In this document: one piece after another, positions 35,781 through 44,920 of the stretch
How positions within the stretch are numbered: position 1 is the stretch's first letter
Layout: the number at the start of each line of letters is the position of its first letter
NCBI GenBank assembly: GCA_013332095.1
Contig: JABENI010000001.1
Coordinates: forward strand, 29,987-93,986
Length of the DNA: 64,000 nucleotides
Direction of reading: 5' to 3'
Source of the DNA: Candidatus Bathyoplasma sp. NZ
Lineage (GTDB): Bacteria > Bacillota_I > Bacilli_A > MAG-NZ
Notes under the pieces: model-generated
Databases searched by the model: none
Told to the model about the DNA's origin: nothing
The model's input: the letters and a program-made list of their open reading frames with translations, nothing else
Program-made: the position numbers and the translations under genes

Positions 35781-36758
35781 CATTATTTCTCTTATTTTCT
35801 TCTCAATTTCTCCTAAAATTTCTAAATTATCTTTTAGGTATTTTTTAACATTTTCTCTACCTTGTCCGATTTTTTCTTCTTTATAAGCAAACCATGAACC
35901 ACTTTTCGCAATTATATCCATTTGAACGGCTAAATCTAAAACTTCACCGGTTTTAGAAATTCCTTCTCCGTATATAATATCAACCTCTACTATTTTAAAC
36001 GGTGGGGCAACTTTATTTTTAACAATTTTTATTTTTGTCTTATTTCCAATAAATTCAGTACCGATTTTAATTGCTTCCGAACGTCTGATATCTACTCTAA
36101 TTGTTGAATAAAATTTTAGTGCTCTCCCCCCAGGTGTAACTTCTGGGTTTCCAAATACTATTCCAACTTTTTCTCTCAATTGATTAATAAATATCGCAAC
36201 TGTATTTGTTTTAGAAATTGCTCCTGATAATTTACGCATTGCTTGACTCATTAATCTCGCTTGTAACCCCATATGACTCGCACCCATATCACCTTGTATT
36301 TCCTGCTCAGGAACTAGTGCTGCCACTGAATCTATTACTAAAATATCAATTGAACCACTTCTAATCAACGCTTCTGCAATTTCTAATCCTTGCTCCCCTG
36401 TATCTGGTTGTGACAACAGTAGTTCGTCAGTATTGATACCTAATTTATTTGCATAAACAGGATCTAATGCATGCTCTGCATCTATAAATGCTGCATTCCC
36501 ACCAGCTTTTTGACATTCAGCAATTGCATGCAAGGCAAGTGTTGTCTTTCCTGAACTTTCAGGTCCAAAAATTTCTATAATTCTACCTTTTGGATAACCA
36601 CCAACACCTAGAGCATTATCTACTAAAATAGAGCCACTTGATATTGATTCAATTTCCACATGAGCACGATCCCCTAATTTCATAATCGAACCTTTACCAT
36701 ATTGTTTTTCAATCATTTTTATTGCATCTTCTAATGCTTTTGTTCTTTTATCACTCAT
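35772..36758 (-). CDS. recA: Recombinase RecA
   Basis: DNA strand-exchange protein and trigger of the SOS response. The 328-residue protein has Walker [10 protein letters not shown] near residue 66, [11 protein letters not shown], and the DNA-binding loop 2 region [10 protein letters not shown]. It lacks the long acidic C-terminal tail of some RecA proteins. It follows pgsA by 5 bases. I see no GAAC-N4-GTTC SOS box before it; expression must come through pgsA, or from inside that gene. Confidence 0.98.
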   Translation of the reverse strand: MSDKRTKALEDAIKMIEKQYGKGSIMKLGDRAHVEIESISSGSILVDNALGVGGYPKGRIIEIFGPESSGKTTLALHAIAECQKAGGNAAFIDAEHALDPVYANKLGINTDELLLSQPDTGEQGLEIAEALIRSGSIDILVIDSVAALVPEQEIQGDMGASHMGLQARLMSQAMRKLSGAISKTNTVAIFINQLREKVGIVFGNPEVTPGGRALKFYSTIRVDIRRSEAIKIGTEFIGNKTKIKIVKNKVAPPFKIVEVDIIYGEGISKTGEVLDLAVQMDIIAKSGSWFAYKEEKIGQGRENVKKYLKDNLEILGEIEKKIREIMKS

Positions 36759-36763
36759 CTTTT

Positions 36764-37297
36764 TTACCTCTCACTAAATACTATCTCTTTATTTTTTATA
36801 CCGTACTCTAGACCCGAGATAACTGTTAAAAATAGCGATAAATAAATTAGCCAAGTTCCAATTAAACTTACAGTTCCTGTCAATAACATATTAAAATATA
36901 ATATTATTACTGTTAACATAGTTAAAAATGTTTTGGCTTTTCCTAATTTACTCGCTACAATTACTTTACCCGATGCTCCTGCTACTAATCTGATTCCTGA
37001 AACTAAAAATTCTCTACTCAAGATAATTATCACTATCCACGTTGCTATAACTCCTGCATCAATAAATAATAATAAAGATGCCATAATCAATAACTTATCT
37101 GCTAGTGGATCCATTAATTTGCCAAAATTTGTTACTAGATCATATTTTCTTGCAATATAACCATCTAAATAGTCGGTAATTGAAGCTCCGATAAATAGTA
37201 TTAGCATTATTAAATAATTTTGATTATAATAATAAACAAATATTATCACTGGTATCATTATTATTCTTAACATTGTCAATTTATTTGGTAAATTCAT
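36764..37297 (-). CDS. pgsA: CDP-diacylglycerol--glycerol-3-phosphate phosphatidyltransferase
   Basis: Makes phosphatidylglycerol phosphate in the membrane. The 177-residue protein carries the CDP-alcohol phosphotransferase motif [12 protein letters not shown]...[10 protein letters not shown], with all Asp residues, and several membrane helices. ATG at 37297 with AGAGGTG six bases upstream; a GTG at 37306 is less likely. The promoter shows an extended -10 TGATATAAT near 37330. B. subtilis has cinA between pgsA and recA; it is absent here. Confidence 0.94.
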   Translation of the reverse strand: MNLPNKLTMLRIIMIPVIIFVYYYNQNYLIMLILFIGASITDYLDGYIARKYDLVTNFGKLMDPLADKLLIMASLLLFIDAGVIATWIVIIILSREFLVSGIRLVAGASGKVIVASKLGKAKTFLTMLTVIILYFNMLLTGTVSLIGTWLIYLSLFLTVISGLEYGIKNKEIVFSER

Positions 37298-37350
37298 TTT
37301 CAGCACCTCTCTCTTACCAAATATTATATCATATTTTGACTGTTAATTTA

Positions 37351-37617
37351 TTATATAGCAAAAATTTTTTCAAAAATTAATTTAAAAAAATCCAAAACAA
37401 AGGCCACTGTTTTATCAAATATTATTTCTAAAATTTTTCCTAAACTGTTGACATTAGATAAATCGTTGAAATGAATTTCTCTTTCTTCAATTCCAACCCC
37501 CTCATTAATTTGAACTTCAAATTCATTTAAATCCTGCTGGACACTTGTTCTACTAGCTTGATTCATCACTAAAAAAAGCAAGAAAAATAATATAACTACG
37601 TAATGTTTAGTTTTCAA
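37351..37617 (-). CDS. Small membrane protein of unknown function
   Basis: An 88-residue protein with an N-terminal hydrophobic segment (about residues 6-18) and a second hydrophobic stretch at its C-terminus, around an acidic middle. The start is a TTG directly after the stop of the small gene before it. The site is between gpr and pgsA. In B. subtilis spoIIP and yqxA follow gpr; this protein is far too short for SpoIIP and I cannot show it is YqxA. Unknown. Confidence 0.5.
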   Translation of the reverse strand: MKTKHYVVILFFLLFLVMNQASRTSVQQDLNEFEVQINEGVGIEEREIHFNDLSNVNSLGKILEIIFDKTVAFVLDFFKLIFEKIFAI

Positions 37618-37749
37618 TTAAAAATTACTAGGTCCTATTATTTTCAAAACATTGACAATTACATCTGTTGGTTCTAATTTTATGTTTACAAAAAATAAAC
37701 AAATTACTTCCTCTTGTAACATAAATAATAATAAAATTAACTTTTCCAT
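37618..37749 (-). CDS. Possible 43-residue small protein
   Basis: An ATG frame of 43 codons with a hydrophobic start (MEKLILLLFML), ending directly before the next gene's TTG start. It lies 11 bases after the gpr stop. No Shine-Dalgarno sequence is visible. It could be a real small gene or a remnant. Confidence 0.25.
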   Translation of the reverse strand: MEKLILLLFMLQEEVICLFFVNIKLEPTDVIVNVLKIIGPSNF

Positions 37750-37760
37750 ATTACAGTATA

Positions 37761-38777
37761 TTAACGGAAGTCCCTATGTAATGCCTTATCTAGTGAATTT
37801 GAGATAACTAAACATAAGTTTTCAATGTTTTCATCTACTTCTTTTGGTGTGACAATCATGTTGTAGCCAGTAGGAGTTAGCGCTTCGTATATCACTTCTC
37901 TTTTTTCATCTTCACTTAAAACTCCTAAATGTCCTAAAAATTGTTGTTTCCTCTCCATATCTACTTCTTTTGTGTAATCGATATCTTTCATGTTACTAGT
38001 AACCAACAACTCTTTTTTCCCAGCATCAAATTCATGATTTAAATATTTAACTAATAAATCTATCGTATCACTTGTAATAGTGACTGCATCCACAACAGTA
38101 GGAACCCCTATCGCAATTACCGGTATTCCTAATGTCTCAGTTGAAATTTCTTTACGTGAATTTCCTACTCCACTTCCTGGATGAATACCGGTATTAGTCA
38201 ATTGAATAGTTTGATTTACTCTTTGAATATTTCTTGCTGCAAGAGCATCAATAACTATTAAAAAGTCAGGCTTTATTCTCTTAGTAATCGCATCGACAAT
38301 TTCAAAAGTCTCAATTCCAGTATCACCCATTACTCGGGGAATTAAACTACTCACTTTTCTAAATCCCTTTTGAATATTTTCTGGCTGAAGGGCAAATAAA
38401 TGACTAGTAACAAAAATATTATTTACTACTGCTGGTCCTAGAGAGTCTGGAGTAATTTTCTCATTTCCTAACCCAACTACTAAGCAACTACTTTTTTCTC
38501 CAATGTTTAATTCTTTAAACATTGTTTTTAGGGTTTCGATCAAGACCTCTTCTAAATCATCATAACTATTGTAATTGGTTAAAAAATAATCAGAACAATC
38601 AACCGTATAATAAATTCCTGGTTTTTTGTTTAGTTGTTTACTCCCCATCTCTTCGACAACTGTCTTATGAATTTTAACATCCTTGTGAATATATTCACTT
38701 TGCTTAACACCATCAATTTCTAAACTTTCTACTTCTTCGTAAGCTAAATCAGTTCTACTACGATATTCTTTATTCAA
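37761..38777 (-). CDS. gpr: Germination protease GPR
   Basis: Aspartic-type endopeptidase that degrades small acid-soluble spore proteins at germination. Visible motifs are YRSRTDLAYEE at the N-terminus (the propeptide processing region), GLGNEKITPDSLGP, IVIDALAARN and HPGSGVGNSRKEIS. The start is probably the TTG at 38777 with GAGGTGG upstream (338 residues). The GTG at 38786 is less likely because it overlaps that ribosome site. Divergent from rpsT as in B. subtilis. Confidence 0.94.
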   Translation of the reverse strand: MNKEYRSRTDLAYEEVESLEIDGVKQSEYIHKDVKIHKTVVEEMGSKQLNKKPGIYYTVDCSDYFLTNYNSYDDLEEVLIETLKTMFKELNIGEKSSCLVVGLGNEKITPDSLGPAVVNNIFVTSHLFALQPENIQKGFRKVSSLIPRVMGDTGIETFEIVDAITKRIKPDFLIVIDALAARNIQRVNQTIQLTNTGIHPGSGVGNSRKEISTETLGIPVIAIGVPTVVDAVTITSDTIDLLVKYLNHEFDAGKKELLVTSNMKDIDYTKEVDMERKQQFLGHLGVLSEDEKREVIYEALTPTGYNMIVTPKEVDENIENLCLVISNSLDKALHRDFR

Positions 38778-38801
38778 AAAATCCACCTCAATTTCTAAAA
38801 T

Positions 38802-38832
38802 TAGTATCTATCTAATTCATAAAATTTATACA
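38802..38832 (-). promoter_or_regulatory. Possible forespore (SigF/SigG) promoter of gpr
   Basis: On the minus strand TGTATA (38827-38832), an 18-base spacer and GATACTA (38802-38808) fit the SigG consensus (TGNATA, CATACTA) at all but one or two positions. B. subtilis gpr is made in the forespore from such a promoter. Confidence 0.6.
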
Positions 38833-38944
38833 AATGAGAGCAGTTTAAATAAATTTTTTTTTTAATTTTGAGGTTTTTTAATTAGCACCTTGCATTAATG
38901 GAAGTTATTTGTTAGAATCTAAATGTTAGTGTGGAGGTGATTTT

Positions 38945-39208
38945 TTGGCTAATATCAAACAACAAAAGAAAAGAATTAAAACTAATCAAAAAGCAAAATT
39001 AAGAAATTCTGCTTTTAAAACTTCAATGAGAACTGCAATTAAACAAGTTGAAACTGCTGTTGATAACAATAAACATGAAGTAGCAGTTACAGCAAATAAC
39101 TTTGCATATAAAAAATTAGACAAAGCTCTAGCAAAAGGCTTAGTACACAAAAACTATGTTGCTAGAAAAAAATCTTATTTGACAAAACTTGTAAACACTA
39201 TAAAATAA
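38945..39208 (+). CDS. rpsT: 30S ribosomal protein S20
   Basis: An 87-residue basic protein that binds 16S rRNA. NIKQQKKRIKTNQKAKLRN is the classic S20 N-terminus. It starts with TTG at 38945, with GGAGGTGA about 5 bases upstream; no ATG is available. It is read opposite to holA and gpr, as in B. subtilis. Confidence 0.97.
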   Translation: MANIKQQKKRIKTNQKAKLRNSAFKTSMRTAIKQVETAVDNNKHEVAVTANNFAYKKLDKALAKGLVHKNYVARKKSYLTKLVNTIK

Positions 39209-39230
39209 CATCTAGTTAGATGTTTTTTAT
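39207..39230 (+). terminator. Terminator of rpsT
   Basis: AACATCTA pairs with TAGATGTT (39207-39224), followed by TTTTTAT, right at the rpsT stop. Confidence 0.85.
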
Positions 39231-39240
39231 TTAAATATTA

Positions 39241-39265
39241 AAAAAAAGGACTTTATTGTCCTTTT
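39241..39265 (-). terminator. Terminator of holA
   Basis: A perfect 8-bp stem AAAAGGAC/GTCCTTTT (39244-39265), with a 6-base loop and T residues on the minus strand. It ends convergent transcription from holA. Confidence 0.85.
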
Positions 39266-40200
39266 TAAATACTCAATAAATACATCTCTACCGCTATTTT
39301 TTTATCGACAATTCCTCTTTTAATTTTGATGTCTAAATCACTTAATTTTTCCATTTGTTTTTTTACATACGATAGATTAACTTTTTTAGCATTTTCCATA
39401 ATATAGTAAGCTCTACCACTACTTGCATTAAAAAATTTCATGATTTCTGTTTTTGAATAGCCGTTATTTATTAAAATATTGGCATAATTTAATTCTCTAA
39501 ATTTACTGACAATTAAACTCAACAGTTTAATTGGATCTTCAACTGAAATTAAATCATAATATATTTTTAAAGCTAAATTAATTTTTTTATCTACAATCGC
39601 ATTGATTAGATTAAAAACATTTTTTTCCACATTTAATGAAACTAATTCTTTTACCATCTTTTGCGTTATTTTTTTTTCATCTAACCCATACAGCGCCAAC
39701 TTATTCAACTCATTGATAACACTGTATGTATCGTTATCAGCACGCTTTATTATCTCTTGAATCGCTTGTGACTCTATTTGAAAATTAATTTCTTTAAAGT
39801 AATTTCTTATTGATATTTCCATATTGTTAACATCAATTTTTTCAAATTTTTTCACTTCCGCTAATTCTTTAATTTTTTTTACTATCTTTAATCTATAATC
39901 TAACTTTGTCGGCATTAAAAATAACAGTGTAGAATTCGGTGGATTTTCCAGATATTTGAGCAGTTCATTTTCTAACATCGTATCGAGTTCAGAAAAATTA
40001 ATATTTTTAATTATTACTGCTTTCTTATCACTGATGAATGGAATTGTTTTTGCATCTCTAAGCGCATCTACTAAATTAGATTCATCTAAATCGTAATTTA
40101 CCAAATTAAATTCATCTATATCGTACTGTTTAATCAATTCTTTTATTCTCTTCTGCAAAGTATAACTTTCTTCTCCATAGTATAAAAACACATTTTTCAT
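39265..40200 (-). CDS. holA: DNA polymerase III delta subunit
   Basis: Clamp-loader subunit delta, which opens the sliding clamp. The 311-residue protein has the N-terminal VFLYYGEESYTLQKRIKELI, typical of HolA/YqeN, and a C-terminal helical collar domain. I start at the ATG at 40200 with AAAGGA 9 bases upstream; the ATG at 40209 is too close to that site. Its neighbours, comEC and rpsT, match B. subtilis. Confidence 0.93.
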   Translation of the reverse strand: MKNVFLYYGEESYTLQKRIKELIKQYDIDEFNLVNYDLDESNLVDALRDAKTIPFISDKKAVIIKNINFSELDTMLENELLKYLENPPNSTLLFLMPTKLDYRLKIVKKIKELAEVKKFEKIDVNNMEISIRNYFKEINFQIESQAIQEIIKRADNDTYSVINELNKLALYGLDEKKITQKMVKELVSLNVEKNVFNLINAIVDKKINLALKIYYDLISVEDPIKLLSLIVSKFRELNYANILINNGYSKTEIMKFFNASSGRAYYIMENAKKVNLSYVKKQMEKLSDLDIKIKRGIVDKKIAVEMYLLSI

Positions 40201-40244
40201 TTCGATCATTCCTTTTATACTAAAATTATATCATATTCGCAAAT

Positions 40245-40275
40245 AAATAAAAGCTGAAAGATTTCTCTTTCAGCT
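40245..40275 (-). terminator. Terminator overlapping the comEC stop
   Basis: A 10-bp perfect stem AGCTGAAAGA/TCTTTCAGCT (40252-40275), 4-base loop, then TTTATTT on the minus strand. It contains the comEC TGA. Confidence 0.9.
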
Positions 40276-42378
40276 ATTTATGTTAAATCCTAGGATTTTT
40301 CCTAAGATATACTTATTATATGTATTAGTATTTATAAATATACCTTTTAAAATACCAAAATAAATAATTGTGCCATCTTTGTCCGTTCGATAGTAATCTG
40401 TATCTTGCAAAATATTTAAAACTTCTATCGATGGATGGTTGTAATAATTATTTTCTCCAACCGAAATAATTGCTATATCTGGAGTTAATTTTTCGTGCAT
40501 TTCTTGACTGTAAGAAGTATTAGAACCGTGATGTCCAGCTTTTAAAACATCAATATTCATTTGGTAATCTGTTTTTTCAACATCGGCTAAAAAAAGAAAT
40601 TTTAAGCCGTTTAAAGTTAAAACCTGTACTATCGATTGATTATTTATTTTTTTACTAAACTGATTTGGATCAATTACAGTAAATTCATTAAAACAACCAT
40701 AACGGTCCCCCTTTTTTACTTTTATAACATTTACTTTTTTTATTTCAGCATAATCTACTATTTCGTTTATTAGTTTGCCATTATTGTATTCACTTATAAC
40801 TAAATTTTTTACTTTAAGGTCATCGATTATATTTTTTGCCCCACCTACATGGTCAAAATGGGAGTGCGTTAAAACTAAATAATCTAGTTCAAAAATATTG
40901 ACTGCCTGTAAAACAGGCAGTACATTAGTGTCAACTATCTCTCTTCTAAACATTCCTCCTGTATCAATCAATGTGTTACAACTACCAAATTTTTGTTTTA
41001 TTAACGTACTATCTCCTTGCCCTACATTTAAATAATAAACTTGATCGACAAAATTTATTTTGCTAATCAAACATATTAAAATCAGATAAAAATAAAAGTT
41101 GCTTCTTTTATTTTTCTCAACTTTTACAAAATGTTGATACAACAATAAATAATAAATTACAATTAGTAGTGGATGTAAATTTCCGACATTTAAACTGTAA
41201 CTAAATTTGCTAAATACGTTTAACAAATTTTCAAAAATAAAAATTATATAATTGTATATCTCAGTAACTTTTAACAGGAAATTAATAAATGTTATCGGTA
41301 ATAAAATATAACTAACAAAGAAAACAAAGATAATATTTGCAAAAATAGTTATTAAATTAAATTGGTTGTTTAAATTAATAATAATCGGTAAAGTAACCAA
41401 TTGTGCTAATAAACTTAAAGAAAATGATTGTTTCCAATAGTTTCCTTTAACAATATCTCTACTCAACAACAAAGAAAAGGTAACGATATAAGACAATTGA
41501 AATCCACTGTCAAAAATACTGTATAAGTTAAAAGTAATCATTATAAAAAAAGCCATTATTAAACAATCTAAACTACTGAAAGGTATTTTTAGTCTTTTAA
41601 AAAATATTTTTAAAACGACCATCAATACTGTCCTTAACACCGATACGCTAAAGCCAGTGATAATTAAATAAATGCTAAAAAACACAATTATGCTATTGTC
41701 TTTAGCTTTTTCCTTTAGAAAAATATTTAAAAAATAATTTAAAATCAAATACAGCAAGCCTACGTGCAGTCCGGAAATTGCAAATAGATGAATTATCCCT
41801 AGGTCTTTTATTTTAGTTAAATTTTCTTCTTCTAAGTAACTTTTATCACCGATTATTAAAGCATATAAATAACTTTTTGATGGTTCTGTGAAATTATTTA
41901 AATATTTTTCTACTTTTTCTTTGATTAAATACGGGGTAAATTTACTTTCTAGATAAGTTAAATCGCCATCATAGGCTATATATTTAATATTTTTTGATTT
42001 TAAATATAATCTATAATCAAATAAATATATTCCGCTATCACTTTTAGGTAATCTTTTAGTGTTAATCTTGTAAACATTGCCAACTTTTAATTGTTGGTAA
42101 ACCAGTACTTTGTTTTTTCCTTTACAAATTGAATTTTTTAAAGAACTTTCAATTACAATACAACTGTTAAAATCTCTTTCGTTTAATTTTAATTTTATCA
42201 AAATTAAAGCAAAAATTAATATTAAAATTAACAGATATTTTTGGTAGACAAAATATTTAAAAAAATATATTAAACTAAATAAAATAAACCAAAAATTAAC
42301 AATCGGCAAAAATATTGCTAAAAAAACTGTTAAAATATGAATCCAATTATTAACTAGTGATAAAATCTTTAATTTCAT
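40270..42378 (-). CDS. comEC: DNA uptake channel protein ComEC/Rec2
   Basis: Membrane channel for single-stranded DNA entry in transformation. The protein is about 702 residues, slightly short for the family. It has N-terminal membrane helices, the competence domain (FAISGLHVGLLY near residue 205), and a C-terminal metallo-beta-lactamase domain with LTHSHFDHVGG and KAGHHGSNTS. It overlaps comEA by 29 bases. The start is not certain: ATG at 42378 or GTG at 42393, with only a weak ribosome site. comEB is absent. Confidence 0.93.
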   Translation of the reverse strand: MKLKILSLVNNWIHILTVFLAIFLPIVNFWFILFSLIYFFKYFVYQKYLLILILIFALILIKLKLNERDFNSCIVIESSLKNSICKGKNKVLVYQQLKVGNVYKINTKRLPKSDSGIYLFDYRLYLKSKNIKYIAYDGDLTYLESKFTPYLIKEKVEKYLNNFTEPSKSYLYALIIGDKSYLEEENLTKIKDLGIIHLFAISGLHVGLLYLILNYFLNIFLKEKAKDNSIIVFFSIYLIITGFSVSVLRTVLMVVLKIFFKRLKIPFSSLDCLIMAFFIMITFNLYSIFDSGFQLSYIVTFSLLLSRDIVKGNYWKQSFSLSLLAQLVTLPIIINLNNQFNLITIFANIIFVFFVSYILLPITFINFLLKVTEIYNYIIFIFENLLNVFSKFSYSLNVGNLHPLLIVIYYLLLYQHFVKVEKNKRSNFYFYLILICLISKINFVDQVYYLNVGQGDSTLIKQKFGSCNTLIDTGGMFRREIVDTNVLPVLQAVNIFELDYLVLTHSHFDHVGGAKNIIDDLKVKNLVISEYNNGKLINEIVDYAEIKKVNVIKVKKGDRYGCFNEFTVIDPNQFSKKINNQSIVQVLTLNGLKFLFLADVEKTDYQMNIDVLKAGHHGSNTSYSQEMHEKLTPDIAIISVGENNYYNHPSIEVLNILQDTDYYRTDKDGTIIYFGILKGIFINTNTYNKYILGKILGFNINS

Positions 42379-42868
42379 TGTAGATTGATTCACCGATGCC
42401 CGTTACGTTCATAATCTCCTCTTTATTTTTAAAATAACCATTTTCTTCTCGGTACTGAATAATTCCTTTTGCTCTTGATTCTCCTAATTTGGGTAAAGTA
42501 ATTAACATTTCAACGGTCGCCAAATTTATATTGATAAAGTTGTGTGATTTGTCTTCTAAATTTGGAATAACAATAATCGATCCATCTTCCACTAAACTCG
42601 ATAAATTAATTCCATTTACCGAGGCATTTGTCGTTATTCCACCGGCTAATTTTATTGCCTCATATATTCTTAAAGTATCTTCTAGTTTATAAACTCCTGG
42701 TAATTCCACTTCTCCTTTAATATCAACGTAAACATAGTTTAAACCTTTTTCTTCTACTGCTAATTTTTCCTCCTCTATCGCAATTACATCGTTAGGTCTG
42801 ACAAACTGATAAATAATAAATCCTAATAGAACAATCCCTATGATAATAAATTCTTTTTTGATTTTCAT
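42350..42868 (-). CDS. comEA: Competence DNA receptor ComEA
   Basis: Membrane-anchored receptor for double-stranded DNA. The 172-residue protein has an N-terminal membrane helix (about residues 9-22). A SLBB-type domain follows (VYVDIKGEVELPGVYKL). Two helix-hairpin-helix motifs at the C-terminus (INLATVEMLITLPKLGESRAKGI) bind DNA. GAGGTG precedes its ATG. Confidence 0.94.
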   Translation of the reverse strand: MKIKKEFIIIGIVLLGFIIYQFVRPNDVIAIEEEKLAVEEKGLNYVYVDIKGEVELPGVYKLEDTLRIYEAIKLAGGITTNASVNGINLSSLVEDGSIIVIPNLEDKSHNFININLATVEMLITLPKLGESRAKGIIQYREENGYFKNKEEIMNVTGIGESIYNEIKDFITS

Positions 42869-42917
42869 AATATCACCTCTATCACTATCTTTATAATTTT
42901 TTTTTTTTTTACTTATA

Positions 42918-42948
42918 AATAAAAAAAAGACACTTTATCAGCGTCTTT
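42918..42948 (-). terminator. Terminator of the acc-fab operon
   Basis: AAAGACGC pairs with GTGTCTTT with one G-U pair (42926-42948), 7-base loop, T-run on the minus strand, just past acpP. Confidence 0.85.
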
Positions 42949-42961
42949 TTTCTTAAAATTA

Positions 42962-43177
42962 TTATTCTAATAAATTAATAATGTCTTGAACTGTTTTAAT
43001 TTTTTGCGCATCTTCATCAGCAATCTCAACATCAAATTCTTCTTCAATTGCCATAATCAATTCCACAGCATCCAATGAATCTCCGCCTAAATCTTCTGAT
43101 AAATCACTTTCTAAAGTAATTTTTTCTTTGGGTACGCTTAATTCATCCGCAATAATTTCCGCTACTTTTTCAAACAT
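42962..43177 (-). CDS. acpP: Acyl carrier protein
   Basis: Carries growing acyl chains on phosphopantetheine. The 71-residue acidic protein has the attachment serine in [10 protein letters not shown] (Ser34). GGAGG precedes its ATG. It is last in the fatty-acid operon, separated from fabZ by 63 bases. Confidence 0.97.
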   Translation of the reverse strand: MFEKVAEIIADELSVPKEKITLESDLSEDLGGDSLDAVELIMAIEEEFDVEIADEDAQKIKTVQDIINLLE

Positions 43178-43240
43178 TTTTATTCCTCCATTTTTGATAT
43201 ACTATTATATTTTAAAACTAAACCGCTTAGATGTCAATAT

Positions 43241-43669
43241 TTAATTACCAATTGCTAATGTCAGTTCTGCTTTAACTGCTAATTTGCCATCTATTTTAGC
43301 GACTGCTGCTACCACGGCGATGCTTCCTTTAGTTTTTAATGTCTGTATCTCTAAAGTAAGAGTATCTCCAGGCAACACTTGTTTTTTGAACTTACAATTA
43401 TTTATCCCAGCAAAAAAACCAAGTTTTCCTTTATTTTCTGGCAGTGATAAAAAACTAACTGCCGCTGTCTGTGCTAACGCTTCGACCATCAGTACTCCTG
43501 GTGTAACTGGATAATTTGGAAAATGACCTTTAAAAAACCAACTGTCCTCAGTACATTTTTTTATTGCTATCGCACTTACTCCTGGTTCCAATTCCAATAC
43601 CTCATCAATTAACAACATTTCGTATCGATGCGGAATTATTTCTTTTATTTCCTCAATGTTTAATCCCAT
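43241..43669 (-). CDS. fabZ: 3-hydroxyacyl-ACP dehydratase FabZ
   Basis: Dehydrates 3-hydroxyacyl-ACP. The 142-residue hot-dog-fold protein has the catalytic His in GHFPNYPVTPGVLMVEALAQ, with the Glu a turn later. It follows fabF by four bases. Confidence 0.96.
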   Translation of the reverse strand: MGLNIEEIKEIIPHRYEMLLIDEVLELEPGVSAIAIKKCTEDSWFFKGHFPNYPVTPGVLMVEALAQTAAVSFLSLPENKGKLGFFAGINNCKFKKQVLPGDTLTLEIQTLKTKGSIAVVAAVAKIDGKLAVKAELTLAIGN

Positions 43670-43673
43670 ATTA

Positions 43674-44912
43674 TTACTCCTTGTATTTTTTGATTGCTAT
43701 CGTCGCATTGTGACCACCAAATCCTAATGAATTGGACAAAGCCACATTGATTTCTTCATTTCTACCTTGACCAAGTACATAATCTAACGTACATTCTTGA
43801 TCAATGTCTTTTGAAGAAATTGTCGGTGGTACAAAACCATCTTTGATTGCTAGAGTTGTATAAATAGCCTCAATACCGCCTGAGCCACCTAACAGATGAC
43901 CAGTCATTGATTTTGTACTTGAAACTTTTAATTTTTTACTATGCTCTTTAAAAAGATCAACGATAGCTTTACTCTCAATTTTATCGTTTAACGGTGTTGA
44001 AGTACCATGTGCATTAATGTAATCTACACTAGATGGTTTTAAGTTAGCATCTGCTAAAGCATTTGCCATGCATTTCCTCGCACCTTCTCCATCTTCTCGT
44101 GGTGCAGTTATATGGTTTGCATCACAAGTTACACCGTACCCTACTATTTCTGCATATATTTTAGCATTTCTTTTTTTAGCATGCTCTAATTCTTCTAAGA
44201 CAATAACTCCAGATCCTTCACCCATGACAAATCCACCTCTGTTTTTATCAAACGGGATTGATGATCGGTTTATATCATTACTCATATTTAAAGCCCTCAT
44301 AACACTAAATCCACCGATACCTATTTTAGTAATTGATGCTTCCGCTCCACCTGATAAAATAATATCTTGATATCCGTCACGTATTTTTCTAAAAGCTTCA
44401 CCAATGGAATTAGTTCCTGCAGCACAAGCAGTTACAATACATACACACACACCTTTAGTGCCAATGTCAATCGCCACATTTCCTGCTGCTATGTTTGTTA
44501 TTGACATAGGTACGAAAAAAGGACTAATTCTGCCATAACCTTTACTCTCACCTTTAATAACTTCTCTTTGAATTGTCCCTAAGCCACCGATACCACTTCC
44601 GATAATTACCCCGAAACGATCTCTATCCACTTCGTCGATATTGATTCCTGAATCAACAAATGCTTCTCTAGCTGCTACAATCGCAAATTGACTAAAGCGA
44701 TCTAATCTTTTAGCCTCTTTTTTCCCCAACTGCTCAATAGGGTCAAATCCTTTAACTTCAGCTGCGATTTTAACATCAAAATTACTTGCATCAAACAAGG
44801 TAATTTCGCCGATACCATTGACAGCCTTTTTTATATTTTGCCAATTTTCCTTGACATTATTTCCAATTGGGCTTATAGCTCCAAGTCCAGTAATAACTAC
44901 GCGTCTTTTCAT
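43674..44912 (-). CDS. fabF: 3-oxoacyl-ACP synthase II
   Basis: Condensing enzyme for elongation. The 412-residue thiolase-fold protein has the Cys-His-His triad: ACAAGTNSIGEA (Cys near residue 163), NAHGTSTPLND and TGHLLGGSGG. It has normal length and lies 8 bases after fabG. Confidence 0.97.
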   Translation of the reverse strand: MKRRVVITGLGAISPIGNNVKENWQNIKKAVNGIGEITLFDASNFDVKIAAEVKGFDPIEQLGKKEAKRLDRFSQFAIVAAREAFVDSGINIDEVDRDRFGVIIGSGIGGLGTIQREVIKGESKGYGRISPFFVPMSITNIAAGNVAIDIGTKGVCVCIVTACAAGTNSIGEAFRKIRDGYQDIILSGGAEASITKIGIGGFSVMRALNMSNDINRSSIPFDKNRGGFVMGEGSGVIVLEELEHAKKRNAKIYAEIVGYGVTCDANHITAPREDGEGARKCMANALADANLKPSSVDYINAHGTSTPLNDKIESKAIVDLFKEHSKKLKVSSTKSMTGHLLGGSGGIEAIYTTLAIKDGFVPPTISSKDIDQECTLDYVLGQGRNEEINVALSNSLGFGGHNATIAIKKYKE

Positions 44913-44920
44913 ATTTCCTC

